Source: Mactra quadrangularis | Lineage: Eukaryota > Mollusca > Bivalvia > Venerida > Mactridae | NCBI GenBank assembly: GCA_025267735.1 | Contig: CM046307.1 | Location: 38,245,231-38,309,230, forward strand | Length of the DNA stretch: 64,000 bases | Reading direction: 5' to 3' | The notes under the pieces: generated by a model | Told to the model about the DNA's origin: nothing | The model's database searches: none | Seen by the model: the letters and a program-made list of their open reading frames with translations, nothing else | Part shown: positions 13,001 through 24,049 of the stretch, in pieces | Numbering within the stretch: the stretch's first letter is position 1 | Layout of the letters: each line of letters begins with the position of its first letter | Translations under genes and position numbers: made by a program

Positions 13001-15145
13001 GAATTACCTCCCTTATAAAAAAATATGACGATTTTTGGCAACGACACGGCGATTTTTCGATGTTTACGCATAAAACATGCATAAGAAAATGAAGTCAGAT
13101 TTGGAGGTGAAAAAGTGTGTATTTTATATGTCAAAAGACAGTATTTCATGAAGCTCTCAATAAGAAATTAAGTAAGTTTTATTTGTACAATTTTCAATTA
13201 CAGAAAGAATTTTTCAAGCACATGCAGGCTAATGCTCACCATGTATTTTACCGTATAGCTACTGAAGGTAATAGAGGAGGACATCGTGGACGAACTAATA
13301 CAGGACCTGAAAACACTGGTGCAAAGTGAGTGCAGTATAGACTTTCTATTGAAATTTCTATGGGAGTATACTCGTCTAGTTTGCTCAGTCAGCAATCTGT
13401 CTGTTTTTTCAGGGTTCACAGTCTATGAAAATAATGGGTGTCGGGTTAGCTGGGACAACCAATTTCTAGTTTGGGCTACCTAAAGTTTCTATTGGGCAAC
13501 CAAATTTCTATAAACAATATATAGTGCTAGCTGCTAAAATGACCTGTTTGGGCAACCATTAACATATCCTAATTTTGTAGACTGGTTCATTCCTGATTAA
13601 AACATATATATATATTTACCTAGTAGGAGCAGTGGTTCAGTGGTGGGACGCGCGCTTAGGGATTGAGAGGTCCCTGGTTCAAACCCCACCATGGGCACTG
13701 CTAAGTTCCTTGAGCAAGAAATTTACCTGCGATTGCTTCACTTCACCCAGGTGTAAAAGTATAACTGCGAGGGTGGTATAATTCCGTTGCACCAAAGTGT
13801 CGGCTGTGCTAAGCGGAGTAAAAAGACTCATCATGGAGATTGATAGATAGTTACCAGTAGCCTGATGACCAGGGGTAATAGCTGTAAAGTCGGTGAACGT
13901 GCATGAGCATGAAACTTAGACTATAAAATGCAATTACCTACATGGAGTTTTGTTACAAAGTACTGTCTACACTCATTCTTTTTCTTACTATTGTATAAAG
14001 CAGAGCAGTTTTCAGAAACATATTCAGACTTTTTTTCCTTATATAACTTGGGCAGTTTGCTCTCTTATGGTTTATCATGCAGTTTTCCCCAAATTTGGAG
14101 TTAAACTTCGATTTTTTGTTGATAGTGGATTTATTGCCCATGTGATATTTACATAGATATTTACATACAATGATATAAAACAATAGTAATAAGTATAATA
14201 CATATATATGATTATGTAAATATGGCAATAGGGTAGATCCACAAGTTCTGTAACATAGTTACAGCTCTCCCCTTGATGATGGTTTATGCTTTTTACTGGT
14301 TTAAAGGTTAAATCACAAAATATAAGCCTCTCCAGAGGCAGTGAGTATTTTGACTAACTTTCCAAATAATGAAAATGGAAAAAATGGCATCAGCGCAATA
14401 AGTTTTAGTTTATCATTGTAAGTATAAACCTGTCAGAAAAATTTGTATTATTAATTTCAAAATTTAGATATATGACATTAATGATTAAAGAAACCGTAAA
14501 GTATGTTATTTGTGGAGTTTAAAGTTACTTGCAGTTATGTGTCCTTAGTTTATCAGTGATCTCTTATTGTATATAGGCTCTGTTAGGGATTGTGATGTAA
14601 GTGACATAACTCATATTTTATTATATATCTAATAAATCTAACCAATCGACAACCTGCATTTGTACCACGTGACCCTCCAATATATTCCCGCATTGGATCC
14701 AAATATATATATTATTATCTTTTTGGACAGTTGGGTACATGTACACTAAACAATGCTAGTCTGGTTTCCGATTTTAATCTTTAACAATAGATTTTTGTTA
14801 TATGGATTATTTGGACTCGTACACAGCATCCAATATGACTTTTCAAGCTGTGTACTCGTCCAAATATATTCCCGTATTGTACAGTATAATGTATAATAAC
14901 CTATAAATATTATGTGATTATATGTTTTTTATTTGTTATATTGATATAGCTCTGAAGCAGATCTAGAAGATTTTATAAGTCATTTGTTTCATCAAGCTAT
15001 GAACTCAGACGGTAGTACAACCACATCTCAAAATTGGCAGCCACCTCAGACTAATGGTCAGACATGGAACTCTTCCGGAAACACTAATTCTACTAGCACT
15101 ACTAATGTTGGAAAACGTCAAAAAAGGAAAAAGAAGAAGCATTAA
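4070..15145 (+). CDS. DNAJC14: DNAJC14 homologue, J-domain cochaperone of the ER membrane (partial, last ten exons)
   Basis: Exons: 4070-4175, 4637-4806, 5712-5763, 7124-7208, 7857-7925, 9052-9111, 10616-10783, 12036-12137, 13204-13325, 14950-15145. All introns are GT-AG and all phases agree, giving 375 visible residues. The first exon encodes a hydrophobic, probably transmembrane segment ([16 protein letters not shown]). Exons 3-6 encode a J domain with the HPD motif (VHPDK), which stimulates Hsp70 ATPase. Exon 7 has a CDNC...CNRC zinc-ribbon-like pair, and exon 8 carries the DNAJC14-type stretch AETSMLGF...GKVYDITEW. The C-terminus is Ser/Thr/Asn-rich and ends in a Lys-rich tail. Family knowledge: vertebrate DNAJC14 is about 700 residues, sits in the ER membrane and aids membrane-protein export. 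The N-terminal half must lie in exons upstream of 4070; none was recognised in 1-4069, so they may be outside the window. The 3' neighbour TRMT13 is convergent. Confidence 0.93.
4198..4460 (+). mobile_element. Single-unit copy of the modular repeat of 1-785
   Basis: Begins AGCTGGATTTTTCAACGA and continues through GGGCGTCCGGTGTTGTTAAC and CTTTATGAAACTTTATAC. Lies in the DNAJC14 intron 23 bp after the donor at 4176. Inverted copies at 34070-34358 and 55497-55760 share the same left end; that of 34070-34358 also has the right end AATCTGGCTTTAATGTGG. Confidence 0.7.
4845..5320 (+). mobile_element. Dispersed repeat starting GGCTCACCGGAGCAC
   Basis: Starts GGCTCACCGGAGCACAAAG with a GTGAGCTATTGTGG hairpin partner, then a GTGT-rich tract. 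It has two copies of a TTCAAATTATGCC..GGGTCAAAATTGGC block (about 5020-5060 and 5185-5220) and ends GTCCTCAGGACCATCTTCTT. It sits in an intron 38 bp after the donor at 4807. I recall similar sequence as common in bivalve genomes; this was not checked. Confidence 0.55.
5774..5898. repeat. 125-bp palindrome 10 bp from a splice donor
   Basis: Arms GTTACACAGTCAGTTACTGA... and ...TCAGTAACTGACTGTGTAAC are nearly perfect over about 57 bp. It begins 10 bases after the DNAJC14 exon end at 5763. A further sequence to about 6250 ends in GAGGTAAGATAAAA, which is weakly inverted against AATTTATCTTAC at 5900; the palindrome may be one end of a longer element. Confidence 0.8.
7244..7568 (+). mobile_element. 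tRNA-derived SINE (family A), intact copy
   Basis: Box A TTGCTCAGTTGGTAGCACAC and box B GGTTCGATTCCC lie in a tRNA-like head, followed by a body and an AACAAAAACAAAAACA tail at about 7553-7568. It starts 35 bp after a DNAJC14 exon. Other copies: 785-1357, 30352-30690, a fragment at 32606-32716 and a 3' body at 50880-51115. Confidence 0.82.
8058..8742 (-). mobile_element. Pearl-like modular element, four ~160-bp core units
   Basis: On the minus strand it starts ACAAGAGCTGTCAGAGGAGA near 8737 and passes through four tandem units, each marked by GAGATGTGGTTGAT (about 8200, 8362, 8510, 8675). It ends in the GCACAAAAACTTTAATC block near 8080. The same ends and units occur at 29235-30340. It lies in a DNAJC14 intron. 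Non-coding. Confidence 0.75.
9223..9583. mobile_element. 355-bp MITE family, copy 2
   Basis: Left end CCTTAGTCAGTTATTTCCCC, right end GGGAAAGATAACTGACTAAA. It lies in the intron between DNAJC14 exons 9052-9111 and 10616-10783. Confidence 0.8.
10840..11128 (-). mobile_element. tRNA-derived SINE (family C), copy 1
   Basis: On the minus strand box A is CAGTGGTAGGACGC and box B is GGTTCAAATCCCAC. The body contains ACTTCACCCAGGTGTAAATGG and a segment ending near TGCATGAGCATGAAAC. Copies: 12345-12572 (-), 13618-13918 (+), 32800-33018 (-). Four copies in one window suggest an abundant family. Confidence 0.8.
11597..11863. mobile_element. Tc1/mariner-type MITE flanked by TA
   Basis: Ends CAGTGCCATCCAAAATCACC and (inverted) CAGTGCCATCCATAATTAAT, with TA at 11595-11596 and 11864-11865. 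The 267-bp body lacks coding sequence. In a DNAJC14 intron. Confidence 0.85.
12345..12572 (-). mobile_element. tRNA-derived SINE (family C), copy 2
   Basis: Head at about 12505-12572 with GTCCGAATCCCACTA on the minus strand. Body matches 10840-11128. A 100-residue minus-strand open frame across it is fortuitous. Confidence 0.72.
12846..13213 (+). repeat. Duplicated 3' splice-site segment before DNAJC14 exon 13204-13325
   Basis: The segment GTAAGTTTTATTTGTACA ... TTTTCAATTACAG occurs at about 12862-12930 and again at 13140-13213. The second copy ends at the real acceptor (exon starts 13204, AAAGAATTTTTC). The first ends in ACAG|AAATAATTTTTCC, where the reading frame would hit TAA in its second codon. 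So an old duplication left a decoy acceptor 284 bp upstream. Confidence 0.75.
13618..13918 (+). mobile_element. tRNA-derived SINE (family C), copy 3
   Basis: Head with box A CAGTGGTGGGACGCGCGC and box B GGTTCAAACCCC. Body through CACTTCACCCAGGTGTAAA to GCATGAGCATGAAACTTAG. It is in the last DNAJC14 intron. Confidence 0.8.
14598..14925. repeat. Dispersed repeat, copy 1 (CAATCGACAAC..CATTTGTA)
   Basis: Blocks AATCTAACCAATCGACAA, ATCCAATATGACTTTTCAAG, TGTACTCGTCCAAATATATT and TATAATAACCTATAA occur in the same order and spacing class at 49595-50015. It lies immediately before the last DNAJC14 exon; the other copy lies immediately before ASB exon 50062-50160. No terminal repeats recognised. Confidence 0.65.
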
Positions 15146-16300
15146 TATTTAGGAATTTAGGAACTATATGTAATTGGCCTTATTTCTGTTCAATGGATTA
15201 TGAGTCTGTCTTTTCATTTATATCATTAATTTATGTCATCAATTCACCTGTATATGCTAGCATTTCATTTTTTTCTGACACTCATTCATAGTTTGCATTT
15301 ATTTACAGTGTTTTGATTATAAGCTTGAAGATTGCATGAGCATAGGTTTTTTGAAGAAATACTTTTTTGTTGAGTGATATATCTTATCACAATTATACGG
15401 TATCCATATTCATTTTTTAACTGGTTGGATTTCATCAGATTTCTATCTTTCATACAGAATGGGAATTTTAGCTCATGAACTTCATAAGCGATTGTAGTAT
15501 TAATTTCTCTGTATACTTTGTTAATTGAAGAAGTCATTTTTTAGAAGAGAATATTGATTTTTTGAACTTATCCTTAGAGTCAACAGTTTTATGTAGAGTT
15601 ATATTGAAACATTCTTTTAGAAAAATCTTTGAACCTATTATCCTTAAACTTTCCATGTTTGGCTAGTTGCAGCACCTTAAAACTCTGTAAAGTTAGTGTA
15701 TATTTTTTGAGGGTCTGGATATATAGATAAAAAAGGAGGTACAATTATTATGGGATGACTTTTTTGTTAAAGTTGAGCACAATCATATACATGTTTATGT
15801 TTTGTTAAACTGTGTAACTCATTTGGTCTTATAAACTATACAGAGAAATGGATTTTTGTTATCTGTTTAAATGAGACTTTCTTTGTGTAAATATGATTAA
15901 ATGTTTTCATCCGCACTGCTAAGTATTTTTTTACACTGAAGTCACCCTCAAATCTCTACTCATCCGTAATGTATATAAGTCGAAAATTTATTGATTAGAA
16001 TGTTTTTGGTCGGCAATGTGCTTGGATTTGACTGTCAGAAACTATTTTATCTAGATATGATAAAAATGTTAGAAAAGGAGCTGTAGGATAATTTATTTAA
16101 GTAACAGTTATATCCTATGAATTTCTCATTAGCTGGTAGCATTAAGTTTTGATTCTAAGGTTGAGTGTTACAACTAGTAAAAATGTTTCCAATTCTTGAA
16201 AGCTTAGTGCAAGATATTTTTGACATTGCCTTCATTTACTCATTATTTTTTCATTGCTTTACAAGGTGCATTGAAAATAAATTGGTGAATTTATTTATTG
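15146..16300 (+). other. Probable 3' UTR of DNAJC14
   Basis: AT-rich, no repeat recognised and no coding signal. AATAAA at 16276-16281 is a candidate poly(A) signal, followed by T-rich sequence. The extent is inferred only. Confidence 0.35.
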
Positions 16301-16763
16301 TATTTTTCATATTTCAATTCAACTATAGAATAAAATCTTAACTTTTCTTATAAGATTATCGAGTTGTTGTTGTTTGTTTTTGTTTGTTTTCTCAATCATA
16401 TGTGGTGCATGGTGTAAATCCATTTTGTATATAAACATGTACATTTAGTATATCTGTATAGATCATTATGATATTATACATGGTAGCTTTGTTTGAATTT
16501 ATTGATTACAATGTAATTATAAATGTTGTCAATTCAATACAAGTAGAGAATTTGTACTTATTTTTGTATCCCCCACCCCCTATGCGAATATATCTGGAAG
16601 ATGATTGAAATGCAAGTAATAATGCTTATAGTTTATTTTTTGTAGCTAATGTATTAATTGTTAATTTTTACTCCTGTGTTTTTGTGTTTGCTACAGATTA
16701 TGAGATTATTGTTTAAATAGAATTACTCTGGATCTCATGTGTAAAGATTTTTCCATGAAAAGG

Positions 16764-17340
16764 GGTCTCACTCAGAACACTTGGGTACACTGTTCCCATG
16801 CGGTATACTCAGTTAAACACGGGTAGACTGGTACGAGTAAATCTCGATTGTAGCGCGAGTGTGTACAAATAAAGCATGGATCAGGCAAGGTTTTTCACGA
16901 TTTTAACACGATTTGCATACGATTTTTATACAATTGATTAATGTTTTAAAGTACGGTCTGTTACGATCTAGTACGATCAAACACAACCTTAACTCGATTT
17001 ATTCGGCATTCACACAGTTTACATATGGTCTCGCCAACTTTTGTTCCATACGATTTAAATACGATATTGACACAGCTGAGCTCACTTGTGTAGTGGACTT
17101 CATGTTTGGTTATATATATGGTCTCACACGGTCTCTCACGGTCGTGTATGATCTCATGTAGGATCATACACGGACATGACACCCGTACCAGTTTTTAACA
17201 GTTTTAAAATTCATACACAGCTTTCACGGATACACTCGAATGGCCCGAGTGTGACTCGGATCAGAACACAATTTGTTCAGTTGCATGTTCGGTTTACACG
17301 GGTGGCCAACCATATAAGCTGTGTGTTCTGTGTGAGACAG
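16764..17340. mobile_element. 575-bp inverted-repeat element (GTCTCACTCAGAACAC ends)
   Basis: GTCTCACTCAGAACAC at 16765-16780 is inverted at 17323-17338 as GTGTTCTGTGTGAGAC. The next 50 bp also pair weakly (ACACGGGT on both sides). The body is richer in GC and rich in ACGAT/ACACG words compared with its flanks. No transposase. Confidence 0.7.
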
Positions 17341-20300
17341 GCTTAAGTTTGGGTACGAAGCAAACATTTACTATTACATGCTCAATAAAAATGTGTGTAA
17401 TGTCAGGGCTTATTTTGTCCTGATGCTTTTCAAACAAATGTGTATCAACTTTATTCCTATCTTTGTGAAAATCTCAACAACCAGAACAGAACAGTAAATT
17501 TACTTAGAAAAGTACCAAGTACATATTAATTTATTCATAAATACATAGAATATGATAACACAAATAATCAATATAGTAACGTATACAGTACATTTGAATT
17601 TTAACAAGAACATATTTTACTAGTCGATAAAAATATAAACATATAAAAAAAATATAAAAGTATCACTCATAATCAAACTATAAATAAATATTTGGAAATT
17701 AAACCTATGATATCACATAATATGTAGTTGAGTTTTCATTTTAATAGCTTCTTTAACAAAAATTGAGACTTAAATTAGCCCTGAGTTCTAGGTACGGTGT
17801 GTTGTCATTTATATAGATTTAGCTGTTAAATTAATTTCTTAGGGTGCTATTGTACAATCTTTATGTCAGCTGTATTAAAAAACTTAATCCATGAAAAATA
17901 ATCATTCCTGCCCTATTTTTGTAATGTTTCGGACTAATTGTATTTTTTAGACAATATTCTAAAAATGGTCCCAATTTGAGTGAAATAAATCAGTAATAAC
18001 TTGCATTTTAATTTTTTTTTTAAAAATCAGGCTGTTTGATTATGAAGGGTTAAATTATGGATTTAATTCTGATGGCAATAAAAGGGTTGTAATTTTGTCA
18101 TTCTTTTAACACTCTCCTTATTGACACTTAAAAATTTATTTCTTATATATATTGAAGATTTTTTCCTAAGTCTTCACATTATAATAAATTGCTGCTTTAG
18201 TATGTATATGAAGATATTCCTACAATAATGTTGATCAATTGATAAATGGTTAGTGAATTTAAACTGTCAAATTTGATCTCTCTTGAAACTTTTTAAATAT
18301 TTTTTGTGTTCTTTTTTCTGAATTTCTTGATTCGAACAATCTTCCCCGATGTCTTACACTAACTATGAATTCAACATATTATGAAAATACTTAGCTTTAT
18401 ATTGTTTTGTACAGTATAGATAATATTTCTGTAACTAAATAAATTAACTTTGTAATCTTATGGTAGACTGGAGAAAATTTTATTTTTCTTACAATAAATT
18501 TATATAAGTAGTGTATTTTGTGCCAAATATGGTCTTATTACATGTATTTGTTTTTTGAAGTGTGCTTATGTATTTTGTCTTTCTTCATTCATTGTTGAAC
18601 AAATTAGTGAAAATTTTGATGTTGTTGGATCACTTTTTCCAGCTTGTTTACTTGCACATATCTTACCATGATACATGACTTAAATTGTCTTTGAAGGGTT
18701 ATTTCATCTTTTTTCTTAGAAATGTTTTTTTGTGATTTCAGACAATCTTTTACAAAATTCATTATGAAGAAATGATTAAATTTTTTTGTTAGCAGAAGTT
18801 CTAAATGTTTGTTATCTTACTTTTTGTAACTATAAGTTCAGTGGACCTTATAAAAAACTTACTATTTCAAAAATTTGCTGCATAGGTCAGATTATAATTA
18901 TTTAATCATAATGTGATATAATATGATATTCTTAGGGTAAAAACAACTTATCACAAAATGTAGAATATTGAAATTTAAATGTTTCCTATTTTTGTCATAA
19001 GAATTTTTGTGAATGAGGCACTGTTTTTCTTTGAGATATATAAATCTAACCATAGTCAAAACTGTTATGATATTTTTATAATTTTGAATTGTGAAAAATT
19101 GCATAAATTTAAAAAAAATCTTGTCTTTCATGGAAATTATTTTATTGTTATTGCAAATATCTAGAGTGACTTGTTGAAGTTATGTTCCATGTTTCTATGG
19201 TTTAATCATTCGGAACTCCTTGGCCTTTCGCTACGAATAACCTCGGACATATTTAGACCCCATTTTTGAACTACTGGTGTTGAAGTAAATAAATACATGA
19301 TCATTTGGTGATGAATGTTGTTTCGTTTTTAGTCTGTAAATTTAATTAAAAATTACCCAAGTTTAATGATATCGCTAATAATATAAGGTTCAATATATAA
19401 CAAAGAATTATGTTTTGCCAAAGATCTGTGTGTATACTACAAGAACTATTTTGCATAACTGCTACGTGCTTCGCTTCGCGAAGGTAGTAAAATCCAAAGC
19501 TGCCAGGGTAGACCCCCCCCACGAATCCTTCTGAGATTATTCGTGAAAGGTCGAGGTGTTCCAAATGGTGTTTAATGTGCTACATTTATACTGAACGTGT
19601 TATTGTTCTTCCAACTGTTTTATAATTCTATCTGAATTCATCTATCATCTTCATCATTGTTTGGTGAACATTCTCATGGACACACCTGTGTGATTGAAGG
19701 GAGTTAACTGGATACGAAATATTGTAATATAACATTCCATATGGAGTTACTTCCCTTAGATTGTCACTTAATTATGAGCACTATTATGTATTAATTCAAG
19801 TTGTAACATTTTATTGTGTATATTGTTAAACAAATTCTCATTTTCATTGATTCTACCTGGCAACTTGCTTGGTAAATATAGCATGTTTAAACACTCATTA
19901 TAAATTTGCATGACATTTAATGGGTTATTTTGTGGTCCCCTTTTTTGGTTTGCAGCTATCTTGGTGTATATTTTGCCAGTTTAATAAGTTTTACATATTT
20001 ATAAATGTAATGTGCTAGACTTGATATTTAAAATTATACTTACATAAACCAGGCTTTCTTATCTATTCCTAATTATGTTTCCATAGTCAACTCCCTTATA
20101 AAATTAATTCATTTCTGCCTTTAAAAACTTAAGTTCTAAAAATCAGATACTACACATGCTGTATATACATTAGGGAAATTTTGTTTAGTATGAAGCTTCT
20201 GGTACCTGTACATTCAAAGACTGTTATAGTGCAACAATATTAACCTGAGCTTAAACTACCTAATTATAATAATTACACGCTTCACTTACATTAAATCGTG

Positions 20301-20566
20301 AGTTTCCGTATGTGTGTATACGGTTATACACGTGTTTATAACAACCTATGTGACTATAAATCAATTTTGTAAAAGTGGAATATTATTGTACTTTTAAGTT
20401 TGGACACATTAGTTTTTGGGGAAACACCAAGTCCACAATATTATGATACAATTTAAAAGAATTTATTCTTATAAAAACAAAATTAATTGCTCAGTATGTG
20501 TATTTTGCCGAAAGCTTCCTATAAAGCGCGATTTACAAACAAATACCAAAATAGACAGTAAATACT

Positions 20567-20689
20567 GTTGGTATAGTCCCGACAATATTAACCTGAGCTT
20601 GACCTTTATGCAAGAATATATTATACTGAGTTTAATATATTCTTGCATAAAGGTCAAGCTCAGGTTAATATTGTCGGGACTATACCAAC
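20567..20689. repeat. Perfect 57-bp-arm palindrome
   Basis: The 123-bp segment has arms starting GTTGGTATAGTCCCGACAAT that read as exact inverted repeats around a 9-bp loop (TACTGAGTT). Upstream words GTATTTTGCCGAAAG and GCGCGATTTACA recur at 33505-33640 beside a diverged half (AAGGTCAAGCTCAGGTTAAT). Fragments also appear at 20222-20255 and 53855-53885, so this is a dispersed family. Confidence 0.85.
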
Positions 20690-21105
20690 ACCAAGGCTTA
20701 ACATAGTCCTTTGTGCTTCTTCATAATTTTGGCATTACTAATACAGAAGTGAATCAACTACTCAGTGATTCTTTAATCACTTGGCACCAGTATTTTTTTC
20801 ACTTCCTGTTCTTTATATACTTGTTGATGATATTTGTCATATAATTATATGCATGGTATGCTAGATGTATGATATAACTCTATATACATGGTAGATTTCA
20901 GTACATTTAGTTAATTAAACTTGTTTTGTTACCACCAGTTATTAAATAGTATCAAATAAAAGTGTTTTCTTTTAATTCAAGATCTTGGTGTTTTTTTCTG
21001 TTATTGCGCTCTTGTCCCATTTTCGTCCTTCATTTTTACGACACCAACTAGAGGGGAGTAAACAATAACCTGTTCAAACTTTTTATCAGTTCACTTTAAG
21101 GCTAA

Positions 21106-21332
21106 TGGTGCTTTTCACAAAAATTCTTACGAAAAAAATCTTTGTACATGTAACTTCTAAGTCAGACGGATAATAAGCATAACTATGACATGATATTCAA
21201 AAGGTATACACAATTCTACACAATTTGTATAATATTCAGAATTAATAAGCTCAAAATTGAGCGTATTATTAATGTTTCTTGCTTTGACTTATGAAGATTT
21301 CTTTCGTAAGAATTTTTGTGAAAAGCGCCACA
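21106..21332. mobile_element. 227-bp inverted-repeat MITE
   Basis: TGGTGCTTTTCACAAAAATT at the left is inverted at the right as AATTTTTGTGAAAAGCGCCA. Arms of about 30 bp, AT-rich centre, no coding sequence. Confidence 0.72.
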
Positions 21333-22024
21333 GGCTTCAACTATAAACGAGAATCTTGAAAATGGCCACTTCTTTCTGATTCTCTGTGCAGTGAACATGT
21401 TAAACCAGAGAGAGAAAATCTGGAACTGTTACAAATTTACTAATCAGATTTTAATGAATTTTTACATACTGTTTCCTTGACTCATTTTCAATACTATTTA
21501 AATTTTTAATTTCTAAGTTACCTAGAAATGGTACTTTCAAAGAACAATTTTGAAAACAATTTCAAAAATTCCAATTTGACAGACATGCCAAGGGATTCAT
21601 AACCTTCATCAAGCCAATCAAGAGTTCATGAACTTCGCAGAGCCAGTAATATAATATTCTCACTGCCCCTCATAGAAAGTTCCCATGACTTTTTATTCAT
21701 GGATTATATACCTGCAGTATTTTTACTGTCTCTAGTGTCTAAAACTTGTCTCAAAGCATGCATTGGAATTTACAATATAAACATTGTAGTAAATTTAGTG
21801 AGAATTTGTTTACAATCATAGAGACTTTAGCCGTTGGTGACCTCTGCTTACATAAGTCAAACCTTCCCCCATTCTTAATTGCTTACCACCTGGTAAAATG
21901 AAGAAATGAAGTCAGGCCTTTAAATAAAAGGAGTTGAAAGGTGTTATTATATAGAAAATGCACTAGTTATGTATGCTACAGAAATTTTATGAACTCCTTC
22001 ATCAACTTATTGGCAATAGAAAAT

Positions 22025-22288
22025 AAACAAGTAAATCTGTGAGCTAATGCTCACTAGTGATACCCCCGCCAAAATCTAAAAATATGTGACAAACAGGAAG
22101 TAGATGAGCAAGGAGCATGAAATCGCTTTACACCATATGGGACTATGGGATGAAGCAATATACAAAGTATTAGGCTGCTGCATGATATAGTTGCTGAGAA
22201 AACTGCGACGGAAATTTTGTAACGGACGGACGCACGGACAAGGGTAAAACAGTATACCCCCCTCTTCTTCGAAGCGGGGGTATAATTA
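22025..22288 (-). mobile_element. 265-bp CCCCCGCTTCGAAG repeat, copy 2
   Basis: Inverted relative to the copy at 990-1257 and with a shorter CCGT tract. Ends AACAAGTAAATCTGTGAGC and GCGGGGGTATAATTA. Confidence 0.75.
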
Positions 22289-22927
22289 CCCAATTATCCC
22301 CCTCATCTGCTGGGCAAAACTTAATTAATTAGAAGGATTGTTAATTTGAAAAAATGCTCATAACTTTTGTAAAATGTATAATATATGTCGAGTATGAAAA
22401 AGCACAGTATGATCTAACAATATTCTAACATATTGGCCCTGTCCCGAGCGTGCTTGGAAAAAACTTACATGTATTTCCAAAAATTTGGATGGAAATCAAT
22501 CATCTACATTTTATTTGCTATTGCCGTGTATAGATACACACTTCTCCATCTATGGTTATAGCTCACATACTCGACAGATAAGACTTGGCTTCTTGCAACA
22601 TTTGATGTCAGTCATTCGTCAATATAATTTTATGTTTTGAGGTAACAATAGAGGTCCCATTTCAATTTTCATTGAACTTTATCCATGAAATCTCTAGAAT
22701 AATTGGATCGAATGATCATGTAAGGTTAAAACATAAAAACTTAATGATCACCTGAAAGGTCACATTTATGATAAAATTTCAAGTTTGATCAGTCACTTTG
22801 TATTGAGGAGATTTTCAACAGGTTAAATAATTGATCACAAATAAAAAATCAAAGCGCCAATGGCGCTGTCCGAACATGGATTAAACAGGGCAAAATTTAT
22901 CCAAATACATATAGAGAGGTTGGACTA

Positions 22928-23118
22928 ATGATCTTTTTTTCTAAAATTTACAAACTGCATTATTCTTCGTTTTTTCTAAACTGTCAAAGTTTGAATAATT
23001 TCACGGTGAATGATTACACACTATCTCAATGTCACGAGTGTTACACAAAGAGCACGAAGTCACTGTGAAATTATTCATGTTTTGACAGTTGAGAAAAAAC
23101 GAACAATACTAAAGATCA
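22928..23118. repeat. Hairpin-forming inverted repeat
   Basis: CGTTTTTTCTAAACTGTCAA...GAATAATTTCACGGTGA on the left pairs with TCACTGTGAAATTATTC...TTGACAGTTGAGAAAAAACG on the right. Arms of about 50 bp with mismatches and a 35-bp loop. Confidence 0.65.
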
Positions 23119-24049
23119 GCAAAGCTACATTGATGCTATCCACAGAGGAAATCAGTACACAGGTATATGATCTATTTTAAGGCACAGGAAATTGGTAGGG
23201 GTGTCTATTTTTAGCACATTGGTGTTACAGTCGACAAGAACAGAAACGGGTTAGAAGTTACATAATTTGTTATCAATATTTTAGCAGAAGAATGTCTGTT
23301 CCTTATTAAAGCTGTTTAAACGGAATTAACAAGGATATCTTTATGTATTGTGAGTAATCAACAAGACTGCTTGATACTGTCAGATATTGTTATTAAGGGA
23401 ACTATTTATACACGAGTTGGTATAAATTTAACCTAACAACATACCGCTGTGCTGAATCTAACTGCGCATGACCGTTGAATGTCTACGTCCGTGACATTTT
23501 TTGATGCGTTCCAAAACATGTCGCTTACTAAGACCCGAATTGCTAATGCAATCCATGTCAACAAGGTCACGAGATCTCATCATAGACTAATCTTATGGAC
23601 AGTGAAGATTACATTTACAACCCAATGAAATTTTGAATGTGTGATAATATTTCATAATCAGAACTCAAATTTATGTTTTTTCCAGGTAAATAAAGTTTGT
23701 TTGTACTGGATGCATACATGCAGAACAAAGCTGTTCTACAAATCATTCATGAAAATTATGCAACACAGATTAAACACTTTAGTTCTGCATACAAACTTTT
23801 TTCAACTTCATTTCACATGGGTACATCTGGTACAATTTAAGTTTTCTGCAAGAAAAACCATTCAACTTAAAGTTCCAAATTAAATCTATCGGTCAATCTA
23901 TGATCAGAAACTAGGTAAAATCTTCAAAATGACTCAATCATGCCAACCATTTGTGTAGGATTTAATACTTAAACTAACTATTAAGAAAGCACATTTATTT
24001 ATTTAATTTTTTAATTTTATGTACATGTAATTTAAACTATCATATAACA

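Larger units (their letters stand above)
16300..24049. other. Intergenic region between convergent DNAJC14 and TRMT13
   Basis: Very AT-rich. Apart from the listed mobile elements and palindromes, nothing gene-like was seen; open frames here are short, lack recognisable motifs and mostly overlap repeats or AT-rich sequence. Stretch 17345-20200 holds nothing recognisable. AATAAA on the minus strand near 23995-24005 is a candidate poly(A) signal for TRMT13. Confidence 0.6.

Noticed and set aside
13950..14228. Overlapping 68- and 91-residue frames on opposite strands
   Set aside because: AT-rich intron, no homology, no splice logic.
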